Of a DNA stretch of 29,817 bases, positions 1 to 12,220 are shown one piece after another (within the stretch, counting starts at the first letter, position 1; each line of letters opens with the position of its first letter). The stretch is from Phaeoceros laevis (taxonomy: Eukaryota > Anthocerotophyta > Anthocerotopsida > Notothyladales). Made by a program: the position numbers and the translations under genes. Where the stretch lies: contig JBNGIQ010009445.1 of NCBI GenBank assembly GCA_049999765.1, forward strand, positions 234,062 to 263,878. The letters are read 5' to 3'. The notes below the pieces were generated by a model. The model was not told the origin of the DNA, ran no database searches, and saw only the letters and a program-made list of their open reading frames with translations.

Positions 1-1550
1 CCGTCTGCGTTTTCCAGTCTATTCGTTGAAGCGCTTGGGGCCTGGTCGGTGACGCCGGAGAGGGAGGAGGCCTTGCCTGCACAGGCGGGCATATGCTGCG
101 GGATGCCGCATCCCTCCCATGGCTGCATGGCGCATGCATCGTATGGAGACATTGCTCCGCTATAACAGACAGTCATGGGCAACAGTAACGGCCGACTTGC
201 GGCCGCTGCTACCCCCAGAATAGGATGGGCCCGGAGCGGGCCCCGACAGCGACAGCAGACACGTAAACAGCGCTTCCTCGACATAACATATACTTATCTG
301 GACCAGCCAGGCTGAGAGCCCACCTTCCTTCTCACCTACCATTTGCGCCATGCGCGAGCACAGCGAGGGCAACGGCAAGGCGCTACCCACTGGTCCAGTT
401 GTGGCCGGTTTTAGTAGAATTGCCGCCTTTGTGGTCGGCCATATGCATACTGTACATGCATACAGACCACCCCTACCATCCATCACATGACATTCCCATG
501 TACATATATGTAATGTGGGATGGATGCATTGTACGATGCTGATGTGCCTGGGGTCGATACATATATTCTGCTGACCTTTTTGCCCTGCCCTGATGAAAAC
601 TGGAGTCGCCCGCAGTCAGTCAAGCGGAACAGGCATTGACTGATGAATGGGAAGCTTGCGTCTTTCTGTGCTCTGCTGCTGCAGGCAGCGGCAGTGCTGC
701 TTGGCTTGTACGTGTACCACCGCCAGTCGGTACTATTCCCCTGCCGGATGACTAAACTTCATCCGCCGTCTGCCGTCATTCCGCAGTCGCCGTATGCAGG
801 GCCTGCATAAGGAATCCGTCACTCCAGCGTGCCAAAGCCGTAGCTAGTGACTAGTTGCAGGTCCGCAATCATTCTGCTAAGACATTCGCGCCCGTGTACA
901 TGAAACTGCTCGTCAGACTCGCCCAACTGCTTCCACACACAGCAGGTCGCACAGTCCGTCCTGCCGCTTACACAACACACCGCACTCGGGCCCCTCCAAG
1001 GTTATCCATTTGTCTAAAAGGATGGGTGGTTGGAATGCTTGCTTCTACATCAACAACAAAAAACACAAGCATAAGAACTTACACATTGACAGCTCGCTCC
1101 TTCTGTGCTGTGGTACACTCATCTATCGAGAGACGCAAACGTCTCAACCCAACCGACGATATGTTGGGGACACATACCGGTACTTGTAGTTGACACACAA
1201 GGCCGACAAAGCTCCAAGGTTCGCAACGGTGCGGTACACTAGTATGTGCGGCAGTTACCATCCCCCACCCAGCTAGGACTGGTGTCTTCTATCGTACAGA
1301 CAAGGCTTCTCAAAACCTAGAGTGAATTTACCACGATCCTTCATTTCCGTCCGCCAGTGAGGTTGTTGCTGCACTCAAAGTACACACCTCGTGTCCTATT
1401 TGTTTCGCACTTGAAGCACGTAAAGGTGAGGCTAGCAAGCCGACAACGAAAACATGCACTGCCGGTGAAGGTCCCATCTGCCAACAGCGACGGCAAAGGA
1501 ATGCTGCTCTCCCACTGCGGCGCTTCCTTTCACAGGCATTCGCGCTAATT
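1..1550. other. Intergenic DNA, no recognisable gene
   Basis: I find no conserved family in any frame. The ORFs here (for example 160-486 on the minus strand and 855-1193 on the plus strand) have no recognisable motif and no splice-supported extension. The stretch includes short alternating purine-pyrimidine words around 440-520 with repeated TGCATAC and TACATATATG. The part next to 1551 should contain the 3' UTR and polyadenylation region of the ETG1 gene, which ends there on the minus strand. Confidence 0.5.
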
Positions 1551-4500
1551 TCAGCAGCAACGCACCCTTTCAGCTAACCTCCTCTCCAAATCCTTCACCG
1601 TGTACCATCTCTGTGCTGTAAGCGTGGTCTCTCCATAAGAGAGAGACATCAGTCTTGCCATTGTAAGCCATCTGCAAATTCCGCATACTCATATGTTACC
1701 ATCACTGCCTGAACAGATTTGCCAATCACGAGACAGGGGCTCAAGTGGAATAAACCACACCTGTGAAAATCATCAGGTCCGAGGGACCTATCCTGCTGGC
1801 GTGCTGAAACTAAATCTGCCTCCACTATCTGAAGCAAGAGGGGAGGTGGGGGATTACATACAACTAATTTCCTTGCAATGGAAACGGCGGATCACAGAAA
1901 TGAGGCAACTACAACAAAAGAGAGCTGAGGCAACATTCACACATTCGCATACCTTATTCATTTCCGGATCAATAGTGTGTGACAAGCACCTAACATTGTT
2001 CAGATACGACTGCCAGTTTGAAATATCATCCGCTGTTGCGACGAACTGGGAAAAGCTGCCTGCAATCCTCATAGGAACTACTGCATCGGCTGGCAGCATC
2101 CTTGCTTTCCCCTGAGATATAACAAGTACCGGGATATCTGTTGGCATTTCCATCTTGTAGTACTTGAAATCATATTCTACCTGTGATAGCGGCAATCAGA
2201 ATCAAGTCGCGGGCAAAAACTGACATGGCAATCAAGGAAAGAGGTATAGCGCCTGCCATATTAGAAAGATTCTCAAAACGTTTGACAAAGAAGGGGTTAT
2301 AATGGATATGAACCTTACCTTTTGCCACTCCATGAGAGTCTTTAGGCTATTCATATTCTGCAGCCCAATCTCAGTCAACTGCCCTGCCTGAAGAGTTGTT
2401 TCATCCAGTGTGAGATGAGTTCCCTCTGACAGTTGCAAGACTCCAGTGGTCAGTCTGCCATGCAACAAGCACAAAGTGAGCGAGTTTGCAGCATTGTCAA
2501 ATCACACGCCAGTAAAGGTTGTGTAATTACGACATCTCCACCTATTAGTGTCGTAGTCCTTCTGTGGAGAGAAAAACGTTTTGTTTAACAATTCCAGCGT
2601 TAACGATATCATGTGTGATCTTGGAAGCAGTGCTGCTATTGCAGCTGCAGCAGTAGCTGCAAGAGATGGTGAAGACTCTTCTACCCCTATCCTGCAGCCC
2701 ATGATATTTAAAGACAGCTTCCCTAAACAAAGGGTGTCCTTTCGGGTATGGACCTGCAAAGCAACTAACAATGCAATGATGAGACCCATCACGTAGGTAA
2801 TCTGTTGTGCTGCCTCGTAGACAATGTCCAACTGTTGCAACTAGTAAGAAGGAAATCAGACAGTCCTGCAAGCCCTGGATGAGCAAGCAAGGTCACACAC
2901 TCTCTGAAGATAACTGCAGGGAGTTGGCACCTGAGAAAGCATGTGCAGCAGAAAATATTCTGCGAGCAGCTCATCCCCACCAAACATGCGCGTCAAGCCC
3001 TCTAGCAAGGAATCCCTGAGCTCTTTCGTGCTTGAAGGATCAGCCACCTGCACCATTCAATGAGCATCAGCATGTTCTGCATCACACCTTTTTCCTATCA
3101 TTAAAAGAAAAGTGTAGGAGGCAAGAGAACAAACCACATGATCCGGCCCAACATTGTGGGCAAGCAGCTTTCGATATATGATGCAATGCAAGCGCGGGAC
3201 CTGCATGCCAGCGGACTTGTCAGAAGCCACTCCTGACACAGTTGTCAGAAAAAAACGTTTCTGGAAATTGTCTCCTTGCAAATACTGCCTTGTAGACAGC
3301 TGTTCTTTCTAACTATCTTCTATTTCGACCGACAACTACCTTGCTTGCAGGTAGATGCTGTCCCAGATCATCTCCCATAAAGGATCCATCCACTTCTTCT
3401 CTCAGCGACCCAGAAGTGCCACTTGGGGGTTGTGGATCGTGCGTAAGAACTCCAACAAACTCAAAAACCTCATTCAACTTCAGGTCTGCATCGGCACTGT
3501 CATAAACCTGAGCAATGTGCACAAAATGAAAATCAACCTGAACAGTCTGGAGGTGGAAGCAGACTTAAAAGAGCTTAATCGTTAACAGCAACAGCACAGT
3601 ACCTTCACGAGGCAGGGTAGAAGTTTCTGCTCGCCAAGGGGCATGTTCAAATTCAGAGCTTGTTGTGCACAGCTCGTATCAAGGGGACTCTCCTCTTCTC
3701 TCTTAAGCAGGAAAGTGTTTGCAAAGTCATTACGAGTGAATCTAGTCACAGGATCAGCAGTATATGCAGGGCAAATGTGTAAAACAATTACTAGACAAAA
3801 CCAAGTGGCCAGGATTAGCACGAAATTCTTACCATGCGTTTGTTTCCCGTAAGGTCCCCTGAAACTGATTCAGTCTCCATATCCTAAGAAAAAAAGCTCA
3901 GAGTTATGAGGTGGTCATAGACAAAGAATCAAACTGGTCAATTTTGGCAGGTTTTGAGCTTACAACAGGTCCAGACTCTTCAGCAAGTGAACCCCTTGAT
4001 CGTTTCTCCCCTCGTGCAGTCGAGTCATCGCTTAAGCCTACTGATTCCTTCACTTCAAAAGCAGCTCTTACCCAGGAGTTTTCTCCAGGCACCTGCAGAA
4101 TTGACATGCTGCAGACTCAGCATCCCGGAACCAGTGAAAACACTTCTAGCGCATAAACAGTGAAGCCAGGTGCAGATTAGAAAAAAATACTCACGGGAAC
4201 AACGTAAAATATGCGCCTGTCCCAGACTTGCGTCTCTGCCTCACCAGGGTAATGCGCTGTATCCATGTATTTTGCTGTATGCCACGCTGACCCAACCTGT
4301 CAAATACCAGCATCACGTAATCAGCAGCACATTACGAAGTGTGCAAGTTTGAACATCACTTTTCACAAAAAGTAGCACCGGCGCACCTTGTAAGCCCCAA
4401 CGTAGTACTCTGCATTGAACATGTCTTGTATCTACAGCAAAGTTTCAGAACCAAAGTCAACCAGGAACTCTCAGTTTCCAGGATTGTGCAAACAAACTGG

Positions 4501-4937
4501 GAACTTATGAAGTACTTGAGGCTTCACAGAAGAGAGCTACCGACCATTCCCCGAAATCGCACAAGTGAGTTGGTAGGGATAGAATCTATAGGGACCGCAT
4601 TTATTTCAGGCACCTGTAAACAAGAACACACCCGTGATTTCATTGCCTAGACAACCCTGATGTAAGTGCAGCATCTACTCATTCCATAAATTGCTGGCCG
4701 CGTGTGCAAGAGTACTTGAAGGCATGACCACAAGATTCCCCAAGGTCTCAGAAAAGAAAATACAGGAACCTGTGCAAGAGCTGCCTCGTCAAAAATGCAC
4801 CTACGAAACAACTCCTGAACTCCCCAGTCAGACTCCGCCATGTCCGAGAGCACTGCACCACCTTCGCAGGCCCTCTCGAAGAGGATCCTGACGGCCCCGA
4901 GCGGGTTTCGGAGGCAGTCCATAGCAGGTCCTACCAT
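1551..4937 (-). CDS. ETG1: MCM-binding protein ETG1 (MCMBP homologue), 15 exons, 592 aa
   Basis: MCMBP/ETG1 binds the MCM2-7 helicase in the nucleus, promotes its unloading late in S phase and is needed for sister-chromatid cohesion in plants. Exons on the minus strand: 4770-4937, 4545-4613, 4387-4431, 4195-4296, 3964-4092, 3833-3883, 3603-3701, 3340-3507, 3135-3200, 2931-3047, 2542-2753, 2319-2454, 1953-2180, 1761-1828, 1551-1671. They sum to 1779 nt with all phases matching and GT/AG at every junction. The family-typical start (NPLGAVR, then DWGVQELF), the central VPRLHCIIYRKL and GKLSLNI, and the C-terminal VEYDFKYYKMEM, ADLVSARQQDRSLG and LMSLSYGETTL are all present. Length is close to the roughly 589 aa of the Arabidopsis protein as I recall it. 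The least certain junctions are the acceptor at 3701 and the donor at 3135 (3138 is also in phase). No broken exon was seen, so the gene looks functional. Confidence 0.93.
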
Positions 4938-5041
4938 GATTCACCGCTGTGAGAGGTTCTGAAACAACGATGCGATGATTACAGTGGGATTCGACGAAAG
5001 TGTGCAGGAAACTCGGGCAACTTTCGGGCAATACGAGTTGC

Positions 5042-5050
5042 ATTCCCGCC
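5042..5050 (-). promoter_or_regulatory. E2F-like site upstream of ETG1
   Basis: Read on the minus strand this is GGCGGGAAT, preceded by TTTTTGG. The plus-strand form ATTCCCGC fits the E2F consensus WTTSSCSS. It lies about 105 bp upstream of the ETG1 start codon, inside the 202-bp gap after the MLH3 stop. ETG1 was named as an E2F target gene, so the position makes biological sense. A short degenerate motif can occur by chance. Confidence 0.5.
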
Positions 5051-5139
5051 CAAAAACCTTGACGAGCTTACAACCGAAAGGTGGAACATTTACTGTTTAG
5101 GGCTGGGGTCAATTTATCCAATTTTATTGCGTTTACAAA

Positions 5140-8100
5140 TCACATTCTCTGTGCGTTTTCTAACCTTACACGAGCTCGTTCCAGGCTAGCAGGCAGGCCC
5201 TGCTCCAGTCCATGCCAGTAGGAGGTGGTGCCTTTTGGAGGGCGTCCAGAGATGCTCCTGAAGGTTTTAAAAACTTTCTTTCCATCTGGTGTTTGCACCT
5301 CACATTCTCTGATGTCCACACTTTTCGCCCCTCCGAATTTGTTCTCGCCGGCTACAGGCGAGTAGCATTTGTGGACTGCTGGAAGGTTCACCAAAGGGAT
5401 CATTGTTGGACGGCCATGTGCACACTGCAGAAAATTTCTGGAATCAGAAACTGACAAGCAAGCGCTCATGGCCAAATGACATAGGGAATACTGACACAAG
5501 GGGGACCAAAAGGGATAAATGTGTATGGATTTGGACAAATACGGAGGGAATGGTGTGCTACCTGAAAGCATAGAGATGTTTGTTGCAGATGTGCTACCAG
5601 CTGGTGACATTCCGATGGCAACAAAATATCACCAAACATAATCGACCCTGCAGAGAGAATGATACAACCTGAAATTATGAGACATTTTGATCTTGCCATG
5701 CTGGAAGCAAAATGGGAAACAGCTGAAAGAATTTTAAAGACACCTCTACATGACTTGTAGTTGAGAATCCTTGTCACGGCTGGAGGTGCTGCAGATGAGC
5801 CATGCGTTTCTCTAAGCTGCAGAGGAAGCTGCCAACATTATACACCCTCCAGCTAACAGAACATTCTGGGAGCACTGGGTTGAAGATACCAGATACATAC
5901 CTGATTGAGATAATCTGTCAAATCCTGGGATGTTAGCTGGGTTTGAAGAATGTTCGGGACCTACTCGCCCAGTTTCACAACCGAGGATCCGTGCATTGCA
6001 AGAAAGGTACGCTGTCAGGCGACCTTTCACTTCGAGTCTCAAGTCCACAACAGCACTCTTAAGTGACCATGACTTACAGCGTTTAGTAGCACTTTGCAGG
6101 CTCTCTCACCGCCAGCCCTGGAACTGCGTGAACAAACAGCAATTCAAAAGGTTGGTTTCGTTAACTGCATTCACTTTTTTACCAGTCAAGCACTTGGTGA
6201 GTAGACGACAACTTGCAGGGAGTTCGCTACTGAACTCACCTGAGAATTTGAGGTACAATTCTAAACCTCCAACCCCAATGCTCGATCTTTCCAGAATAGG
6301 TCTCAAGCACTTGCTGGTTCATTGGTGTCAAAATCTACATACGGTCAAGAGGTTTCAATGCAGTAAGCGACCATTACCAGCACGTGGCACAGACATAGCA
6401 GAGTAGAATGTCTTACCAGTTCCTCTGGTTGATCCAGAGCTGTAACAGCTTTCGGCTTGGCTGATTCAAGCACCTGCGAAGCAATCATGGACTCAATGCA
6501 AATAACCAACATCAATATTCACTGTGATGCGTACATCATATATGCACAAAAGCTGTTCTGAAATGCTGACTAATACCGAAGTTTTTGAAACTCCTTCTAT
6601 CTCCAAATTGCACAGATCAAAAAGCTCCCTCCACATTTAACTGGCTCACCTCCTTCCTTAATTGCTCAAGTCGAACGCGTTCATCGGCAGCATGCTGCAG
6701 AGACCACGAAGAGAACAGAACGTCAAACCACAGTGGTTCCAACTGTTTACTATTGTAGTTGGAAATAACCGCTTACTTGGTCAACCAACACTAACACTCC
6801 CTTAGCAACTACTGCAATGAACTTTTTGTCAACTTGCTGCAGGACTCGGGCATGCTGCAATTTCTCCTTTGTCAGCGCTTCCGGGACCAAGTTGTGATCT
6901 CCAGAAGTAGCTATATCAATAATCTCCCTTCCCTCGACTCTTGCCGACTCACTGATCCAAGCCTGCACAGCTACATCTACCTTAGTTGTCATACTCACAT
7001 CTGGTGCTGAGGGCAAGTGATTAAAGGCCATCTGTACAATGACTCAAGGCGTCCGAGCCCCCTAGCCTATCTAAGCGCATCATTTGAGTGAATCAACAAG
7101 CTAGCTCCAAATTTTGTTTTACCTGATATATCTCGGCAACACTTTCTTGCCTTCGAGCATCTTCTAACTCAGCACCAAATGAAGCTGGCCAACGTTTCCC
7201 ACGGTATTTGGACATGGCAACTTCGCTCCCTTCCTCCACTTTTGCTCCATCAGTTGAGACGTGAGCTGAGAAGTAATTAAGCATAACCCATAGTTCACCA
7301 CTATTGGGAAGAAGGTGCAGCAGTCAAACCAGCAGATAAAGTTCCTTGAAACTGGATACACAAATATTGAACTTCTGTTGGTTCGACAAGATGAGTTGAT
7401 GGAGTCTTCTGCATGTCGAGTTGCTCCTCTTGGAACCTGAGTTACATCAACCTCACATAAGGACAGAAAAAAAGGAGCCTACGACCTGAGCGTGAATGTT
7501 AACAGATGAGCAGACCTGAAGGAAGTCTCGAACCACTCTGATGATCTGGTTCTTGGTGGATCTCTTCCACTCCTCAAACATTCTGGAGTGGGAAAACTGC
7601 CGTAATTGTGTGGGTGAAATTGAAGTTCCGTAGGACTTCCCTGTTCCAAAGGGCTCAAACAAGGCCTCAAATTCTCACTTACTGAACCTGAGTACCTTCT
7701 TGTATGAGCCTGCTTAGACCCCACAAGTAGGTGGTCAGGGCTTCTCGGGGTACTATCCCACCAGGGCGATGTTACAACCTGGTCCTGATTGCACCTCGTT
7801 AATTGCCAACTGGACTCCATGTCCTCAAACACGTTCCTTGAGCTGTTAAGGCGAGTGCCTAGACCTCGTGCAGAAGAATCTGACAAGATATCATCCAACC
7901 GCCCGGGACTCTCAAAAGATAGATCAGGTGACAAAGGATTCAGCATCAGGTCTTCTGGGAGAATGCAAGCCCCAAAAGCCTGGGGTTTGCCTCTTACTCT
8001 GCTTCCACTGCAAGGTTCTGACCATAAAGCAGCCGTCGACTCATTAACCTGCTTCCTTGCCTCTTTGATGAATGCCTTCCCTCTTTTTCTGGGACCTGAT

Positions 8101-10738
8101 TGCTGCTCATAAGACAACCCCACAGGCTCCGCATCATTTGCCCAAAAACTCCCAATGTAGGACGTGATGCCAGAGGATCCTTGGAGCATTGTGTCAGTAT
8201 CTGTTGCCATCATAGAAGAAAAAGGACTTCCCACTACTTTTAACTTCTTCCGAGGAGACATGGCTGACATCTCCTTGACTAGCAGTGCTTCTTCAAAAGC
8301 AGTTGGTTCACGATCTTCTGTCAAGCTGTACTGACGAGATGGACGGTCCTCACAGAATGGATCTTCAAATTGCATTCTCATCTTGCTATTCTGAGCTGTC
8401 GAAGGTGAAACTTGCAGGGACTTGGTTCTGTTGGCAGGTTCCTCTTTTGCTTTCAGCTCAGAATCTGACAAAATATGTCCATACAAGGTCATAAGAACAA
8501 CTTATATGCCTTACGTGAAAGGAGCCTTACGATGGAGTCCCTTACCTTGTCTGGGATCCCAGGGTGTAGCCTCGTCTAGGTGTCCACGTCCACCCCAAAC
8601 AGTACTCAAAATATCTCTCACAAAAGATAGTACAGGGTTCCATTCCTGCACAGTGCAAGAACATGCTAAAGGCTCCAAAGAACAGGACAATACCTTGTAA
8701 AAGAGTATCTTCAAAAGCTATTTTCCAGGAACGCACTCATACTAGCGAATTACCGCAAATTCTACCAACGTTTTTGATGCCTCAAATGTAATGTCATAAT
8801 CAAAAGGACAAGTTAGGTTCAAAACAAATGCTGCAAATGAGTTCTTCTTCCTGCAGTTCTCCTTCAGGTCCACTTCGGAATGATTGCAATCGAAAGTATT
8901 AAGCAATTTATGAACCGGAGTCTTCTGGACAAAGCGACGGTTGATATCTGCATCGTGAATTAAAGATGCAGGAGACCAGCGAAACAACAAACAGGAATTT
9001 GAATCCTGAGTAATAAAGGGCAAAGCGAGGAATGAGCTATTTCAGGATACAAAAGAACTGCACAGTCTGCATAAGAACACACCCACACTTCAGAAACCAT
9101 CGTCTGATCTGCAATCATGTCTAGAGAAGTGATAACAGCAAAAATTATACACCCAAATATTCGACAATTGGAAAAGGTCTCCGCACCTGGGATGAGAGTC
9201 CATGTGAAAGCTTTGACAAAAATCCGGATAATCGAAGATTTCCTTTTGCAAAATCTAGTTCTTCAAGGCTAGAAGTAAGTTCGGAGCCAAAGATATCAAT
9301 CATTGCATTTCCCAGAGACTCAACTGGCCGTGATTGAAAGATCACTTGCCTGCAGCATTTTTCAATAAACTGCATTCTTAACAGGTACCCACTTAGCATG
9401 AGAAAAGTCACAAGGGCAGTGAGGACACCCACCTTGCCTTAGCCTTGACTACTATAGCAGCCCTGGGGTGCATAAGAGCCAGCCGTAAAACCCGTTCTCG
9501 AACGGCCTGCAGAACCTTTTTCTGGCTGGCATAACCGGAGTCAGTTGTTGGAGAATTGAGGCACCAAGTATCTGGAAAAGCAAAAGAAAATGCAGAAATA
9601 TGCTGGTAGTTCTCATCGACCAGAGGGTTTACTTGGTGCCAAACAGCCGTCTTCGCACTGGTTGATTGCCAAATATTTCTCGAGCAGCAACTGACATGAC
9701 ACAATCCAGGATAAAGTTCAAATGTGCAATCTTACACTCGCACATTCTAATAGTCTGATTCAAACACTTGCAGCATTGCAGGACAAATATTACGACAACT
9801 AGTATGCAACACAGGCAGCTCGTACTAGTACAAGAGTTACCTCTGGTGCCTGAGCCTTTTGGTTCAGAACTACGCTTGAAGGACAACGTATTCCTTCCCT
9901 GAAATAACATATAACGAACATGAACTTCCAGAGTACGTCCACGAGACTGTGATGAGGGTGATGTTTGCTACAAATCACAGCTGACAGTATAAATATCTGC
10001 ATATGAGGAACCTTCATCGTTTTCCGGAAAGCATTTGGACATCCTCGTGCCCTTGATGTTATGTCCACAAGCGCAACATCGGCCAGCGAGCTTAAAGCCT
10101 CACCACGAAACCCCAGAGTTTTGATGCCATTCTCCAAATCTGCCAAATTTTGGATCTTGGAAGTTGCTGCATAAGACAAATCAGCTGAGGATTGTCATTT
10201 GAGACAGCCAAACCTGAACTCATCTAAAGGTCTTGGGGACTGACGGCATCAAACATCCTGCCATCTTGATCCAGAACTATGGACGAAGCATCTTTCTTGT
10301 AAACCTGCACCTGCTTACCGTGTCGTTCACCAAGGAGTTTGAAGTCACTTTCAGTGATGCCACACCCTGCCACCAAGCAAAGGTCAAGAACATGCCCTAT
10401 GCACTTTCACCATGAACGTGATGGCCAGCGAAACTGACCATTGTCCTCTACGACTACTTGAAGGTCTTCTGCCAGTATTTGTACATTGACCTGATTTTCA
10501 AGCAAGACATCGTCACAAAAAATCTGGTTGAATTCTGTCCCTACACATTCACGTAAGGACGCTAAAGCAAAATGGTGCATCAGTCAGGAAAGGGCGAGAG
10601 GGAGATTAATGCCTGCGTTGCCTCTGCATCCAGACTGTTGCAGACTAGCTCCTCTACAATCTGTGGAATGTCGGACAGAACGATGCTCGAGCGGAGGTTG
10701 CTAACAACGGATTCAGGTAGGCACGCGATGTACCCCAT
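5140..10738 (-). CDS. MLH3: DNA mismatch repair protein MLH3 (MutL homologue), 23 exons, 1074 aa
   Basis: MLH3 pairs with MLH1 as the MutL-gamma endonuclease, acting in meiotic crossover resolution and mismatch repair. Exons (minus strand): 10613-10738, 10439-10490, 10319-10366, 10012-10166, 9841-9898, 9633-9690, 9433-9525, 9187-9349, 9051-9057, 8754-8947, 8546-8645, 7516-8464, 7360-7436, 7123-7265, 6777-7031, 6650-6694, 6417-6473, 6240-6334, 6078-6123, 5901-5960, 5744-5816, 5562-5647, 5140-5424; 3225 nt, phases close. The GHKL ATPase motifs are ELVCNSLDA (30-38), DNGCG (58-62) and GFRGEAL (94-100). QPVRRRLF and KTPVHKLLN mark the transducer domain. The linker is about residues 352-740. The C-terminal endonuclease motif DQHAADERVRLE (825-836) and metal-site stretches SCRGSIMFGD (949-958) and CAHGRPT (981-987) are intact. 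Oddities: GC donor in intron 1, a 7-nt micro-exon, and about 50 extra residues before YWHGLEQ. Exon 12 to 14 junctions in the linker are the least sure. Confidence 0.9.
9051..9057 (-). other. Putative 7-nt micro-exon of MLH3
   Basis: The minus strand reads tgcag-TTCTTTT-gtatcc. Exon 8 ends in phase 0 after ...SSQ and the next exon starts with two bases of a codon (ATATCAACC...), so 1 mod 3 bases are missing. These 7 nt supply them and give Q-FF-YINRRF, matching the MutL strand of type Q-x-I-Y-I/V-N-x-R. A competing model uses an acceptor at about 9004 in phase 0 and adds some 20 residues without this strand. Homology favours the micro-exon. Confidence 0.6.
10491..10612 (-). other. MLH3 intron 1 with GC-AG ends
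   Basis: Exon 1 ends in GCAACGCAG and the next bases are GCATTAATC, so the donor is GC, not GT. The acceptor is a normal TCAG before GTCAATG. Reading on past the donor reaches an in-frame TGA within about ten codons and no GT donor lies in between. Splicing here joins ...DAEATQ to VNVQIL..., matching the MutL order between motifs I and II. The donor sequence after GC is a weak match to the usual GCAAGT. Confidence 0.6.
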
Positions 10739-12220
10739 CTGCCTCCTCTTCTATACATTGATAGCTGTGTGTTGCGGAATCTGACGTTCTCTAATATTTT
10801 GTAGACGGAAGCAGACATCCTCTACGCGCCAGGAGGCGGGGGCGCCTCCGGTGGGGTTCGCGCAACCAACGTAGTGAACAAACTTGACCTGCTCTGCACA
10901 ATTGCACACAGATCAGTCCGTAGTAGGACGAAAGACTGAGAGAAAGCTTCTTCGGCATAAACTCCAAGAGTGGACTCTCATCCATGCTCCAGAGCCTCAA
11001 TTCAAGCCACCTCCATGGTGAGACCCGCCTTTGGTCGCCAGCGCTTCTAGGTGTGGCAGCTTGTTCAATTTCTGCGGACCAAACACAGGGATTCAGATTT
11101 TGCCGGTCCATCCAGAAGCTACAAGCGAGAGCTTCGGGGGACATTCATCCTACCTTCTTTGGAAAAAACCAAATTTTGGTTGCACTCAACAGGTGATGCC
11201 GGTGGCAACTGCAGGAATTTGCAGCTCGCTAACCCCTCATATCCAGTTGATACCGCTAGCTGCACTTCACTATTCCAGAAATTTGAACAAGCCACAGCCA
11301 GTCCTGCATGCAGCTTGACTCAAGGGCTGATGACTCGCAACCGCGCAGCGCACTTGTCGGCACCTCCGATCAGTATTGTAGTTGTTTAAAAAACTCAATC
11401 CAACGGATCCTTCTCAACAATCGAAAAGTTGAGTAATTCAATTGCGCAAAGAGCACTAGACTGAAAGATTCACGACATGCTTAGGAAGTGCCTCCATCTC
11501 CTTTCCCTCCTCCCACAACTGGGACCTCGTAGAAGAAGAAGTCTATTTCTGGTGTTTGGTTGAAATGGTTTGCCCGACCATTGGACTCGAGTTCGTGGTT
11601 CACTTTCTCCAATCAAGCTTGAAGCATGTTTTGTGCCTTCTGGTTGTCACTGCAGGCAGAAGGCAGGCAACGTATGGAACCCAAATCAGTCTCACCGCGC
11701 ACGTCTAATAAGTCGCATGGTGGTTTCTGTTAGGTGCATGTGAACGTGTTCTCCTTTACTTACCGCCTGGAAGACGAAATGACTTGCATTCACAGCTGGT
11801 TGTGGCTTGGCTTTCTGCTGTTCAGCACCTGCAATTCTACAAGCAGGAAACGTCCTGTACTAAAAGTCAGCATTCTGCGAGTGCTGAAATGGCAAAAGCT
11901 GTCCATCAACACAATTTGGATGATAACAATGTAGCAGTCCGTCAACGATGTGTTGCACGGATTGCCATTAAATTCTCATGAAGTTTTATGATCCTCCATG
12001 CGCCATCCAGCCTCTCTATCCTACGTCTTTAGCAACACCAGCATTGAGCAGACTACCACACAATGCTGTCACGAATAGGTACGCACATCTACACATTGCT
12101 GTCCAATCTATCCTTCCTGCAAATTTAAGACGGTGATGCCAAAGACCTGGAGCCTTACACATCTTTAGTACACTACACAGGTAGGCAGGAGCTTCTTCAG
12201 GCCTAAAAAAAGCTTCCTTC
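10739..12220. other. Intergenic region between MLH3 and APS kinase
   Basis: This stretch should hold the MLH3 promoter and 5' UTR and the 3' UTR of APS kinase. I see no recognisable gene. The ORFs at 10791-11144 (-) and 11051-11389 (+) overlap on opposite strands and show no family motif. A GC-rich hairpin lies at 10832-10849 (GGAGGCG, loop GGGG, CGCCTCC), about 95 bp upstream of the MLH3 ATG. Confidence 0.5.

Noticed and set aside
6106-6306. 66-codon minus ORF within MLH3 as an exon
   Set aside because: The conserved MLH3 frame (ETYSGKIEHWGW) is a different one. The phase-consistent exons are 6240-6334 and 6078-6123.
8948-9003. Alternative MLH3 exon extension instead of the micro-exon
   Set aside because: The acceptor near 9004 is in phase and open, but it replaces the conserved Q-x-x-Y-I-N strand by about 20 unrelated residues. 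I keep it only as the competing model.
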